A stretch of DNA of 63,362 nt from Apostichopus parvimensis. Lineage: Eukaryota > Echinodermata > Holothuroidea > Aspidochirotida > Stichopodidae. A program made the translations under genes and the position numbers. Below, piece after piece: positions 24,678 to 36,120 of the stretch (positions are counted from its first letter, which is position 1; each line of letters opens with the position of its first letter). Where the stretch lies: positions 37,344 to 100,705 of the forward strand of contig KN886230.1 in the NCBI GenBank assembly GCA_000934455.1, in the 5' to 3' direction. The notes beneath the pieces are model-generated. The model saw nothing but the letters and a program-made list of their open reading frames with translations. It had not been told where the DNA came from and searched no databases.

Positions 24678-25615
24678 GAATGTGGACTGTGTACATGCCA
24701 AGTCAAAGTATCATTTCTGCAAAGATTTATAGGAACAGGGTACAGTCCTGTCTGTTTTGTGGCTGAATGGTGAACATTTTGGAATTCCAGCATACATTTT
24801 TCTGGTTCATGGTATTAACTACAATCTTGGATCAAATTTTACATTGTTCGATTGACCTCGATGATTATACAATATCTGTTCAGAAGTTTTCAAAAGCCTT
24901 CAGTACCCCTTCAAGTTTGGGAAGTACATAACAGTAATAAATAATGAAAACTCAAGTATTTTTTTTTTATGTATTCTCTCTTGTAAGCAAAGCTGTCACT
25001 TCTTGTAGCCTGCCAAAAAAATCTGAATGATCGAAATGTCAAATATACTAGCCTAAAATAGAACAACAGTTTGAATAAAGTAGCCTAAACCACTATGTCA
25101 ATGGGATCTGGAGAGCTTAGGCTTTCATTTTAATAAAAGTATAATGAAAAGAAATCTGAAATTTTTCATTAATCCATGGAATATCAAGCTTAATTGATAA
25201 TAAATGTGAAAAAAAAATCACATTTTATCTCATGCGGGGAACAAACAGCAAATTTCTGTCAATTCATTTCGAGAAAAACAAAAAAATGCCAACATGTTTG
25301 AAACACCAAATTCGCATACAAATATTAAGTCAGCATGAAAATAAAATTTATAAAGTCTAAGCTCACTAGAGAGGAATACTTGTCATTGGAACTTTTGTTT
25401 AAATATAATGTTATTATTTAGTTAGTTACAATGGAAAGCAGATGTAAGTAAAACTTTAATGTAAGACTAGCAACTTCCCTAAAGGCTGGTAGCGACCTGT
25501 TAATTAACACTGCTCTGCAGCTGTGCCAAAACATCCCGTGAACAGACGATTCACAGAGTTGAATGCTCCCCACTACAATGAAACAAAATTAGAAATTGGG
25601 AGGCCATCAACCACT
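24678..25615. other. Non-coding interior of TTAA transposon
   Basis: AT-rich, with an AATAAA-like context (AGTAATAAATAATG near 24930) and poly-T. It fits the 3' ends of two convergent genes. No coding sequence is seen. Confidence 0.4.
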
Positions 25616-25862
25616 TCAGCAAAGCTTTTGAAATCTGCTTCGGTGTTGTTTTATGGCATCCTCATTGTTCGGATGAACATAGGAGCTTGCAAGTGGTGGT
25701 GGCTCTTCTCTGACAGGAACAGGACACTCCTCTCCCAGAGTTCCACTTCTGCAGAAGTTGTGCAAGCAGTAAAAAAGTTCCCATACGTAATCTGTAGAAC
25801 AGTAAAGATATGAACAATCATATAATAATAGTTCATAAAAACATACCATTTAGATAGAGGCA
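25616..25862 (-). pseudogene. Unidentified minus-strand exons in TTAA transposon
   Basis: The clear exon is 25616-25791: an acceptor (TTACTGTTCTACAG) followed by a frame reading YVWELFYCLHNFCRSGTLGE, then CPVPVREEPPPL and HPNNEDAIKQHRSRF to a TGA. An upstream donor (AAATG|GTATGT, at 25851/25850) would join 'CLYLN' to it in phase. The composition and conserved look suggest the C-terminal part of a transposase or a protein made by this element. I do not recognise the family. Upstream on the same strand, near 25920, a C-x2-C...C-x2-C pattern (CISCGLSWA, CALCHD) is visible in a broken frame. Confidence 0.4.
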
Positions 25863-26497
25863 CTCCAATCACTCCATTTCGGTCAATAGTCATGGCACAA
25901 TGCACAGTTGTCAGTCAAGTCTTTGGATGCCCAACTAAGGCCACAGCTGATACACCTCGATTGGTGTGGATACATGGGTCAGTTTTTACCTGACAACTTG
26001 TGCCTGAACAATACCAATATATTTTTTACCGATTACAACAGAAACCCTACACCTGTTTGTGCACCTAATATTATGGATTATGTAATCTTCAGCAGGATGT
26101 GTGGTCGTTGTCTCAGTAGCTTAACCACTGTTTATGTAGTAAAGTAAACATGTGGACAGAGTAACATCCTGTCCCATCCCCTTGTAATCCATGGTAAAAG
26201 AGTGTATAAGATGCAACTTTCACCATTTGTATTCAGTAGCAGATATCCAGCCAAGTGAAGATATAATATCTCTGTTAAATCCAACTACTTGTTTGTGCCT
26301 TTATTTCTTGTTCACATACCGCTGTGACAACTCTACCAGATACAGTATGTATACGCTAATTGAAGTAAAGACTGATGGCCTCACTACACATTACAGACTG
26401 CCCCACAGTGTTGGTGTAAAAATTAATAATGATCCTCTTTCCAGAAAGTGATAGCACCAATTGATTTTCCACACTAATCTACTATCAATCTTGAAAA

Positions 26498-28300
26498 TTA
26501 TCTTGAAGCGTCATCTTTGTCATGTTCAGATTCATCAGATGAGTGAACTGATGGAGTGTAGTCCGGACTACCTGGCGGTTTTTTCGGTGTATCCAAATGA
26601 GGATGCCACAGCAGCAGACGGACCATCATCGCCACTGTGAGATGGCCCTGGTTGCTTTGATGGTGTTCTTGTCTCTGTTGGTCCAGTCAGCAACTTCTAC
26701 ATGTGTTACATTCACTGAAAATTAGAATAAACGATTATTATACCACATACATACAGTAGGAGGCTCTTGGACAGGGGTCAGCCGCCTAGATGGTTCACTT
26801 ATCTTTTCTCAAGGAGAGCATATCTTCCTACTTTATGTGACTGCAAAAATTTGGGCCACTCACACCATGAGCATTGCATATGACTTCAGCTTGGTTTCAT
26901 ATAGTATAACTACAATGTTATCTCACGTCTCTCATAACTATAGATGTAGCCTATATATTTTCCTGTGAAGCCATCAGGTATAGCCTCCTCAACCACTCTC
27001 GTCAGGCAGGCGGATATAATGGATAAAATACAATGTATGTTATCCCCTCGTCAGCCTGCCCCGATGTGCAGTTTTAATTGCTATTTTGCTTTCAACGAGT
27101 ACTGTTTCTAAAATTTTGGCCCTTGTACTCACTTCTGCTATAGAATACTCTATAGATGTATGAAAGTTTTCCATTCTTCCTTGTATTACCCTAGCTTACA
27201 CTTCTCCACCACATTTCCTCCCCCCACCCCCCCCTCCATCAATTACTCTATTTATGCCTATTTATGGGGACCTTTCGGGCGTCATCATTACTGCTGCCTC
27301 CCTTTTGTCGGGTAGCTTGCCCCCCCCCCATATATATACCTCAATGTTTTACTGGTGGAGATTCCTTGTATCCCGTTCAAAACTGACTACTTAAATCTTT
27401 AATGGCTGTGACCACCCTCCCCTCCCCCATTTCCCAACTGTTTTTCGGTAATTACAAGCACATGTATATAAGATCATGCTACCTTTAGATGGAGATGTAC
27501 ATTCTGTAGAATCCTGCCTTTGTATTTTCACTGCAGTTGGTTGGGGAACAGCTCCTAGAATAATCTAAGAAGCGAAAATTGGGAAAGAAAATAACAAGGA
27601 AGTTATGAAAGTTCATTTAAGAAAGCAGTTTCATTTGTTTGAAAGCATCTGTCACAAGTGTTTTCTCTTGTAACAAAAATTGCAGCCCTACCACCAAAAA
27701 TGGCAAAATATAAGGATGTCATTTACTGTGCAACATATTTAGCTATGACTCTGAGTATGAAGATAGGTGGGAGTACATTATTGGGCAAAATGACATGTAA
27801 ACATGTCATGCTTGTTATTCTGGATTTTTCATGATGTACCACTGATCAAATGCTTTAGTTAACCCTAGCCTACGCCTAACTTTATCGTCGCCATACCTAA
27901 TTTAGGGCCTAACTAACTGAACGAAATTATAAGAATTAGCCTAAGTTAGTAATAATACTAAGTTAGTCCTTGTAGTAGGCCTAAGCCAGAAAATAAACTT
28001 ACTCTTTTCCGATCCAGCATCGCAATTACTGGTCTACTTGTTTCTATCTCTCCTCGAGATTTCAAGATACTTTCTCCAAATAGAGAAGGAACGGCATTGT
28101 CTTGTAGACGGCGAGCTGTTGGTGCTTCAAGTCCAAGTTGCGCGGATAGGCGATAGGAAACGAAACTTTAACTAGTGAAGTGCGCACTACACACATAAGA
28201 TTCGCTCGAAGGTCCAAGCCAATCTTTACTTAGGCAGCTAGGCTGGCTGAGTGCACTGGTACTAAGCTATCGCTGTATCCAGTGTTTGACGAACACGAAA
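26498..28300 (-). pseudogene. THAP-domain gene of the TTAA transposon (broken)
   Basis: The exon ending at 28003 (donor AAAGA|GTAAGT) encodes the C-terminal half of a THAP DNA-binding domain: DWLGPSSESYVCSAHF gives the C..H pair, followed by RRLQDNAVPSLF, the AVPSxF signature. An in-frame TAA at 28168-28170 breaks it. The exon 27483-27554 adds a short linker (QPTAVKIQRQDS). The last exon, starting at 26714, holds a Pro/Ser/Asp-rich tail (DTPKKPPGSPDYTPSVHSSD) ending at 26498-26500 and needs one shift. The N-terminal zinc-binding Cys pair was not found with confidence; the region upstream of about 28260 is uncertain. THAP proteins bind element ends in several DNA transposons, so a transposase-associated role is inferred. 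Confidence 0.65.
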
Positions 28301-28423
28301 CTTTCTTGTACTGTTGTGCACCCATTCTCATATGATATTTTGTTTACTGTCCGTGACGTATTGTTTACGTCTTGGATCTCGGTTAGCATATTAGGCCTAT
28401 TTAGTTTTGGCAACGTTGGCAGT

Positions 28424-28586
28424 TCCCCCCGTTACGTCATTATCTTACGGGATGAGCTTGGTTATTAACTTAATTAAAACAGCGAAGAAACAATCGTGGA
28501 ACTCCAAATTTGGAGTATAGGGTTTTGATATATAGCTTCTCGATTTGTGCAAGTTTGAAGGGAATTTGTTACGTGTCACTTGACCT
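28424..28586 (-). repeat. Right terminal inverted repeat
   Basis: Inverted partner of 22297-22455. It ends in TGACCT followed directly by the TTAA at 28587-28590. Confidence 0.75.
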
Positions 28587-29042
28587 TTAAAGTACCGATG
28601 CCTCTTCATTTATTACGAACTTATTTGCTGACTATAATTACAAGTATACGTGTACATACCACACTGTTGTAAGACACATGTGCCTATAGGACAGAAAAAA
28701 TATATGTTAAAGTCTGATGGTCAAACAACCTCCAATACTGTATTATCTTTGTCGTTTGTACTTACATATTTGGTAACCTTGTTGAAAAACGAGTTAAAAG
28801 AAAGACAGCAAACAATATAAATACGTAGCTCCTGACAGTCGGCATCGTGAGTATATATATAGTCTCTCCATCTTGTGAAATTTATGTCGGTAGCATGAAA
28901 TACCGACCCGCTTAGAAGATAACATGTTCAGACTTGTTTATCGCGCAGGGTATTACGTAACCGTCACTGTTGCTCGATGAACCGTTACACTTGATTGAAG
29001 CTCCTGTAGTCATGGTATTGTCCCCAAATTTATCATTTACAA

Positions 29043-30950
29043 TTGAGTCTCGAAAGAGGAAGGTTATCATTCTCGTTAGGCAGCACAATGGCGTATCAGT
29101 GTAAAACAGGTGGAAAGGTCAAGATGCCTTCAAACGCCATGTTCAAACTGTTCATTCGAAAGGGGCAAACTTACAATGTAGAATTTCTTTTACAATATTC
29201 TCGAAAGGATAACCTCATTCGCCACCTAAAGTGTCATGCCACGGAGGCAACCGTAACCACGGAAGACACCGTAACAAGAAATGGTTCTAGTACAGTTTCT
29301 ATACCAAAGGATGTTGCTCCAGCATTAACCCCGTCTACCTCGGTAACATGGCGAGATGCAAATGGTACAGATACTGCCATTCCGGAAACTATTGGCGGAA
29401 AACAAGAAGCTGAAAGTGGTGATAAAGTTACATCACAATCATTAAAACGATTGAAAATCTGAGTAGCACCTAGCTCTGTGGCATGTGAAGATTCAGTACC
29501 CATCAACGTTGGAGAATTTGTCTCTACCTTTCATATTCCAGAAAAGAATGATTGCTCACCTGAAGATGTTTTGCGGTTGTATATAAAACATTGGAACGCT
29601 ATTCGCACTAAATTCCCAAGACAAAATAACCTCAGGGATGTTAATAACTATCGCTTGAGCAAAACTTCTCGGGAAGAATTGATCCGTCAAACAGACATGG
29701 TTTTTTGATGATCAAAAATATGTATTCAACAAAAATGTTGGATTAGGATTCTTTCTTCGCAATGACGAAACGTATGAACTTCGTTATAACTACGCTTCGA
29801 ATAATTACAAACTGTTCAAAGAACCCTTCCAGATCACAAATAAGCTGACACTTGAACATTTCACCGAAGCTCGAAGGTTTCGATATACCAGAGAAATTAT
29901 GTTACCAGTCATACAGAGGTGTGTTCGATTTCGAGCGTTACATTGAATCTCAGGTAGAGGATTTAGAGCAACTGATAAATTGACATGGGAGGCTAAACTT
30001 GTTCCTTTAAGTGCAGGTGTTTGTAGCAATGTTCCGGGGTTTCTTCGACCACTTTCTTTTAATTCAAATGAAGGGCCGCAGGATTTGATTCAGGATGTAG
30101 TTGAGTATCTATCCCGAATCGCAGAAAATAGTGAAGCATTGTTACAGGAAACATTCAGTGATTTTATATGGTCTGTACAAGATAAAATGAAGCAAGATCA
30201 GGATGATGGCACTTAATTGAAGATAAATATAAGAGTAAGGGGCGACCCAAACAGCATTACCTTAAAAGTGTTCTTGATTCTTTAACGTCTTGCTTATGAG
30301 AAATTCCCGTGTTGGTATTCAATTCCGGTAGTTCTGATACCAACCTGATTAAAGAATTCCTCTTTCCTTATCTCATCAAGAATGATCCTATTAATTGTGC
30401 AATTAAGCGAAACAATAACTACACGCGTCTGCGCACATATAATCTTATGTTTCTCGAAATAACATGCTATCTCGCTCCTGGGGTTAGCTATGATGCTTTC
30501 TTAAAGGCGTTTGAATGTTCACAAACAAAGGGCTTCTTGCCATTTGAATGGTTTTCTTTAGAGAAACTTGATTACCCTCAGCTACCACCATATGAAGCTT
30601 CCTACAGCGATTTAAAACAACATAATATCTCGGTGTAGGATTATGCAGTATGTCAAAATGTGTGGAAAAAAGAAAACATGAAAACCATGCGACGTTTTCT
30701 TGTATGGTACAACAACCGTCATGTAGAACCCTTCGTTGAAGCGTTACAAAAAAAGGACAAGAAGAGTTCTACAAGGAACGGGGTATTTGATGCTTTTAAG
30801 GATGGGATATCAGTTCCTGGGCTAACAATGAAACATTTATTTCAGGTTACAAACAACCCATCGTTTCAATTAATTAATGAACAAAATAAGGATTTGTATT
30901 ACACGTTTCGTGAAAGTTTAGTTGGTGGCCCTTCAATACATAGATGCGCC
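29043..30950 (+). pseudogene. Protein-primed family-B DNA polymerase relic, 3' truncated
   Basis: Six collinear frames read as one decayed gene. The N-terminus (ATG at 29088) contains a weak C2H2-like finger (RKDNLIRHLKCH). Later segments include LGFFLRNDETYELRYNYASN and LIQDVVEYLSRIAENSEAL. The region from 30309, VLVFNSGSSDTNLIKEFLF, resembles the exonuclease part of DNA_pol_B_2 enzymes; YLAPGVSYDAFLKAF and FLPFEWFSLEKLDYPQLPPY follow, then FLVWYNNRHVEPF. The frame ends just after SLVGGPSI, before the polymerase catalytic motifs, where a tandem repeat begins. At least five stops or shifts occur. Such polymerases occur in Polinton/Maverick-type and related elements; no capsid, integrase or other partner gene is present. 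Confidence 0.7.
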
Positions 30951-31485
30951 ATAGTGAGTAGATGAACCCTATTGATTTTAGTGTTCATCTTATGAATAAT
31001 AATGAGGTCACGGGGTCAAAGGTAACAATCTTCAAATACTAATAACTCCGCAAGAAAAAGTAAGAATGTATTTATACTTAATATTAATATGTTTGTAGAT
31101 AGCAGGTACATGGTGATATTATGCATATTTATTAGGGGCGGGCTTAGGTTGGTTTTCACTAAAATAGGTTGTAAACACGGTAACTGAACAACGACAAGTT
31201 GAATTGAAGTCATACTAGGTACATGTATGCGCCATAGTGAGTAGAAGAGCCCTTTCGATTTTGGCGCTCATCTCATGAATATTAATAAGGTCACAGGGGC
31301 AAATGTAGACATTTTCAGAATTGAATCATACTTTGTGTGAAGGTATGGGTACATAGCGGGTACATGATAATGTATGTTCAATGTGATATTATGCACATTT
31401 ATTAGGGGGCAGGGCTTGAGTACATTTTTGCTAAAAATAGCTTGTAAACATGGTAAGTTAACATATTCTAGTAGGTAGGTCCACA
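30946..31485 (+). repeat. Two-copy tandem repeat, 283-bp period
   Basis: GCGCCATAGTGAGTAGA starts at 30946 and again at 31229. Both units continue with similar AT-rich sequence containing ATGAATA, AAGGTCAC, TTATGCA and a TTGTAAACA ending. They are about 80% alike by eye. Confidence 0.85.
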
Positions 31486-32156
31486 GTCAATGAAAGAACC
31501 TTGCTGATGAAATTAATCAACAATGAAGAAAGCTTGGGATTATAATCTCAAATGGCAAGGAATCACAATAAGTCAACTGGTTTTCTGCTGGCTTAGTGTT
31601 ATTGCGATAAAATACATAATATGCCATTTAAATCTGGAAACTCTAATAAAAACTTTATCTAATGGGAACAACAGAATTTATTTCTGACATTCAAAACTGT
31701 ATATCTTGGAATTGGAATGTACACAATTGTCATACTCTAATATCTACTGCCTTGACCTCCGTGCTTTTAATTACCGCATTAAATATCTACTTTACAGTTG
31801 CCTTTTATCAACAATACAGTCACTCCCTGCATTGTGTACTGACTTTCCCTATTTGAAACTGTACATGTAGCAGACTGCATACATGCGAAAGTTGGCGATG
31901 TTCGTTGCGGTAATCATTCGTAAAAGTACTGAGTGACGTCACCGTCGTGACGTCAGAGAAATGTACTGTACCAAACACTGACGTCCAGAAGAAATATTCT
32001 AAAAGCCACTACGTCACGACCACGACTCTTTAAATTAGCAGTAACATTCAAAACAGTCAAATTTAACAAGAGCTACAGCTAGCCAAAGCGATGCATAAAC
32101 TTATTTAAATCTATGATAACCTTGAAAACAATGTTTTGAATATTTATGTGAGACTG
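31486..32156. other. No gene; two CRE-like sites
   Basis: TGACGTCA occurs at 31934 and again at 31948 within GAGTGACGTCACCGTCGTGA, a pair of full CRE-type palindromes 14 bases apart. No gene is recognised next to them. Confidence 0.4.
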
Positions 32157-33572
32157 TCAAGGTAGAGAAAAGAACAATGACAACTTGAATGATTTAGAAG
32201 TGGACGCTCTGGCTTTAATATGGTTTCTAACAAAGTCCTTGACATTCTTCCAACTTCTGTTTCGAAGGCATTTTTCAGCTTCAAGACATTTGTCAATTTC
32301 CCTCTTACCTGGAAGCTTTCTCTTTTCATTAAAGGAATGAAGATGTTTCAATACGGCAGTTCGTTCCAGCTCTGTCCACTTCTTTCTTGTAGGTGTCTTC
32401 CTCTTTTCCTCGTAACCTTCCAGCATTTTACGCTTTTGACCTTCATAAGGCAAAAATGATACAAATTAGTTTTAAAACGTATTGATGTCTATTGCAAACA
32501 TTGATTTTCCATCAAATTCACAAATTCCCCAACTTATATTAATATACTAGTTTAAGTCAGGCTAAATGCATCTTCATAAAAACTTGTTATAGTACCCCTG
32601 AATGCTTTTGTGTCTATTTGATAACATTCTGTGTTAAGTTTCTAATTCCTTCAAGTTTCTTGTGCTCTTTCTGCATATTCCATGCAGCTCAGAAACAGTC
32701 TTTGTCATATGAAAAGAAGAAGTGATGGATAGTTCACAACAAATATCTGCCATGGTTCTAATCTTCCCATCTTTACTTACCTCTTTTGATACATCCTTCT
32801 GATTCTGCTGATGAGAGGTTAACATTCTTTTTCACTGCAAAACAGACACATATTTAACTAACATTAGCAAAGAATTTCTTCCCTTTCTGATAGTAGGTGT
32901 CAATACCTACAGCATTGAAGAATATTCATCTTGAAATCAGTGCCGAATTATGGCACTCCAAACTAATATCCTAAAATGGGGTCAATCAAATAATAATATT
33001 TCTCCAGAGGATATATCAATGCAATTGATGTTAACTACAATGACAGTCATACTTCAAGATGAGTGATGCTTCACTGAAAATGAACTATGTTGTCAGTGAC
33101 AGCCACTTTAGAATGATCCAGGAACTTAATAGTTTTAAAATCTTGTAACTGAAATTGTCTTCATTTGATACGACATCATAACACATAAATTCTTTCCTGT
33201 TGTAGTATTGAACAATTCAATCTAAATTTACCACCAAAACAACACATCTAAGTTGTATACGCTGGAATGATGGTCATGCATGAAACATTGTTTATAGTAT
33301 AAAATCTGAAACTAAGCTTGCCAAATATTATGAAATATTTGATACACATGAGCTGTAATGATTGTTGTGATCGATGTTGTTTGGCTAGTATATACTACAT
33401 ATTTGCCTCTGTTACAAAACACTGAAGTTAAATGATATAATAATATGTTGTTGTGGCCATTGTACATTGTATGCTACTACCTTACCTTTTCCAGCAGGCA
33501 GATCAGGCTGATAATCATCATCACTATCCTCCTCACCAGGGGACTCCTCATTTGACTGGTTGACTTCTAATT
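32157..33572 (-). pseudogene. C-terminal exons of SET-recombinase-like gene
   Basis: Three minus-strand exons continue the gene at 33660-38770. Exon 33572-33486 is acidic (NQSNEESPGEEDSDDDY). Exon 32834-32781 gives NVNLSSAESEGCIKR. Exon 32440-32157 encodes a basic helical domain: RKKWTELERTAVLKHLHSF, KLPGKREIDKCLEAE and NRSWKNVKDFVRNHIK, resembling a Myb/SANT-like C-terminal module that accompanies this family in other animals (recalled, not searched). Each junction carries one base and gives an open codon (AAAG|TG, AGAG|GT), which supports the exon order. The module would bind DNA or protein; that is an inference. Confidence 0.7.
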
Positions 33573-33619
33573 CTGTCAATAAATGTAATAAGTCTTTGAC
33601 TAGTTTACAGCAACTTCAC

Positions 33620-35234
33620 TTTATTAGCTTCATGTTTAAAATCACATGTTGATCTCAGTAACGTTGGCTGTTTTGCCCCACACAAATTAGTCACTCCCTC
33701 TGATATGTGAATTGCTGTCCAACTTAGCTACTGCAAATAAAAACTGGTTTGTTTCACTGACTTGAGCTCCATTTCGATATTTCATGAGAGTGTCGATGCT
33801 AGACTTTACAAAGTCAGTTTTCTGAACAGTGACAGTCATTCCTCTCTTGCCTACAACCTCAACTCTCCATAGAACTTTCACCAGCTCTTGTTCCCACTGT
33901 GCCATCATCTCCATCTGGCCTTCCACCAGATGTGATTCCCCGTTCTTGACTTGATTGAAGTCATCTACAGTGATCTTTGATACTTCACCCTGTCTTCTGC
34001 GGTTGAATACAATGAGATGAGTCAAGATGACTTTATTCAAGTACTTCCAAAAATCCATCTTGTCTACTTCAGGCAATTCACTATCCAACCTTTCCAAGTA
34101 GGTTTCAGTTTCTTTGCGCAATTAGGTGGATAATGAGACGACATCAGATGTGAGTGGAAGCATCTTTGGGTTGTTCCTCTTCTGTTGGTTCATGGTTCGA
34201 AGTGTATGGGAAGAAACTTGGAAGTCCCACTCTTTCTCACAAAGGGTGATGAAATCCCTGGTAGACTTTTCAATGGTGGAGTTTGATTCTTTTATTGCTC
34301 TGCCCAGCAATATGTTTGCAGCTTTCATCAAACAATGTCCAAGCTTTAAAGTTAAACTGGGCGTTTGAAAGAGATGCGTGTGATTATTAAATCCAGAGAC
34401 TTGCCTCACAGCATGCAAAACATCATCAAAGGCAGTTGGCAAAATGAGAGCTGCAAGGCCTGCATCATCTATGCCAGTGGTTAGTCTATACTCTAATACC
34501 AACCTAGCAACTTCACGCAATTTACATCTAATGCTGTTGAAGTTTTCTTCATCGTGTGCCAGCTTGAAAGATAACTTCTTTCCCAAATCCACTATCAACT
34601 TGTCGTTTTTGATGCATAATGCCACAGAATCATGTCTTAAGCCTGCCAAAATGCGATGAAGTAAGTCAGGTACTTGTGTATTGACTGCTGGTGGCAACAG
34701 AAGCCTGCCAGCTTGCACATTGTTTACTCTCTTTTTTTTGGTTATACCATCTTTATTCCTTGGTACTGAAGAGGCATCTATGTTTCCAGATTTCTATTCT
34801 TGCATACCAGCCTAAGCACTGACAGCAAGGCTGGTAGTCATTTGGGTTTGCCTCATAGTTTGGCCTGTAAACAACAACAAGACCTCCTTTTCCTTCTTCC
34901 ATCACTTCGTAGTTATGTTTATGATTCCTTCTGTTCCGTAGCTTTGTCAGGAGCATGAGCCTCCTTGCTTTGATCTCTCTGGTTGGTATTGTCCAACTTC
35001 CATCTCGGTTTCATGTTGTTCAAGGTGAACTTGCAATTTCTTCTGTGGTTTTGAGCAGAACAAACAATATGCCACCTTGTGATAACATCTTTTTTCTCTG
35101 TCGTTATTGGTTCTCATAACATAGATCTTACTTTGATTACCAGTGGTATTATCTCCAACGTCAGAACTGTCCTCATCTCCCACCTCTTTCACCGGTTTCC
35201 TTCTATGTTCTCTGTTGTCTGAATCTGCAATGCG
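33620..35234 (-). pseudogene. Zinc finger and tyrosine-recombinase-like region
   Basis: Read from 35234 down. A finger C-x2-C-x8-H-x4-H (CLFCSKPQKKLQVHLEQH) is followed, after a shift near 34960, by LLTKLRNRRNHKHNYEV and YQPCCQCLGWYARIEIWKH, a second Cys/His module. After another shift near 34745, a helical block (LLHRILAGLRHDSVALC, LALEYR-like, LTLKLGHCLMKAANIL) leads to a TAA at 34122-34124. The same frame continues with YLNKVILTHLIVFNRRRQGE, which resembles box I (catalytic Arg) of tyrosine recombinases. After SHIRGSD a stop intervenes, and CGAKQPTLLRST reappears one frame away. The segment that should hold the catalytic Tyr is missing. The arrangement parallels the gene at 47861-50197. 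Confidence 0.65.
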
Positions 35235-35239
35235 TCAGG

Positions 35240-35615
35240 AAGACCTTGTCACAGGCAATCCGAACAAGTAGTGATCTTGTGTGTTATCATAGTCAGTATC
35301 AGAATCTAAGACTTGTGAGTCACTGACGGAGTCACTGCCCGAGTCACTGCCCGAGTCACTGCCTGATTCACTACTCATTTCTTTTGTGACCTCCATGTCA
35401 TCTGTGTCTAATGAAGCTGCGTCATTTTGTATGTTAGACTGTGTTCTCTCAGAGTTCATACATTCTGAATGGTTCTCGAAGACCTTGTCACAGGCAATCC
35501 TGGTAAGTAGTCATCTTTCGTGTTACCATTGTTAGGTATAGAATCTGGGACTTCTGAGTCATTGCTTGAATAACCACTTATTTCTTTTGTGACCTCCATG
35601 TCATCGATGACATCG
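35240..35615 (-). repeat. Duplicated acidic linker block
   Basis: The linker segment DDMEVTKE...PVTRSS occurs twice, at about 35612-35470 and 35412-35240, with GLPVTRSS closing both. The second copy also carries a run of Ser-Asp-Ser-Gly units (35310-35370). Confidence 0.8.
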
Positions 35616-36120
35616 TCTGGAGAAGCAGCTGGCGGACCTTCAGCCACTTTTTCTAGTTGGAAGACATATTCAGGTGGTTGTGGGAACTTGAAAGAATCTG
35701 GAATGCCATAATCATACAGGATCTCAGAGTTAGTTGGAATGTCTTTCAACGCAAATAAGACAAGATTTGGCTTTGAGTCAGGACCTTCAACAACTTTCAT
35801 TTTGCTATTGACTTGTGTTTTCCAGCCATGATTCACTAGTCTTCCGAGCCTGGAGCTTCTTTTTGGTTCAATAGAGGCATTTTGGCTGTATACATATAGA
35901 GGAAACAAAATAAAATGAAGTGAAAGACAAGCTTGAAGAGCCCAGCAAGAGCTTCAAGAGCAAACAAGCCGCCAACAGTAGAGAGGCAGCATGATGGCAG
36001 CGGCGAGCCTTCCTCATACCGCAGGTGGTATGAAGGCGGCATGTCGCTGGCGGCAAACTTGTGGGCAGCAGCCATTGGGCCAACGTCGGCAACACAATAG
36101 TCATTAAGTGTCACATTCAA

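Larger units (their letters stand above)
22297..28586. mobile_element. TTAA-flanked, Kolobok-like DNA transposon with cargo
   Basis: TTAA occurs immediately outside both ends (22293-22296 and 28587-28590). The left end begins AGGTAAAGTGACACGT and the right end, reverse-complemented, begins AGGTCAAGTGACACGT. A second conserved inverted block lies about 145-160 bases inside: GACGTTACGGGGGGAA at about 22439, and GACGTAACGGGGGGAA on the complement at about 28438. TTAA duplication plus a THAP-domain protein are features known for Kolobok transposons. Inside are a plus-strand P2X7 ballast-domain gene, a minus-strand THAP gene and a further minus-strand exon. A complete DDE domain was not recognised, so the superfamily call is an inference. 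Confidence 0.75.

Noticed and set aside
29043..30950. Complete Polinton/Maverick element
   Set aside because: No capsid, integrase, ATPase or protease gene, and no long TIRs, accompany the polymerase relic.
35836..36120. Minus-strand frames with a hydrophobic segment
   Set aside because: They run across the acceptor of the SET exon at 35885, so they are intronic read-through.
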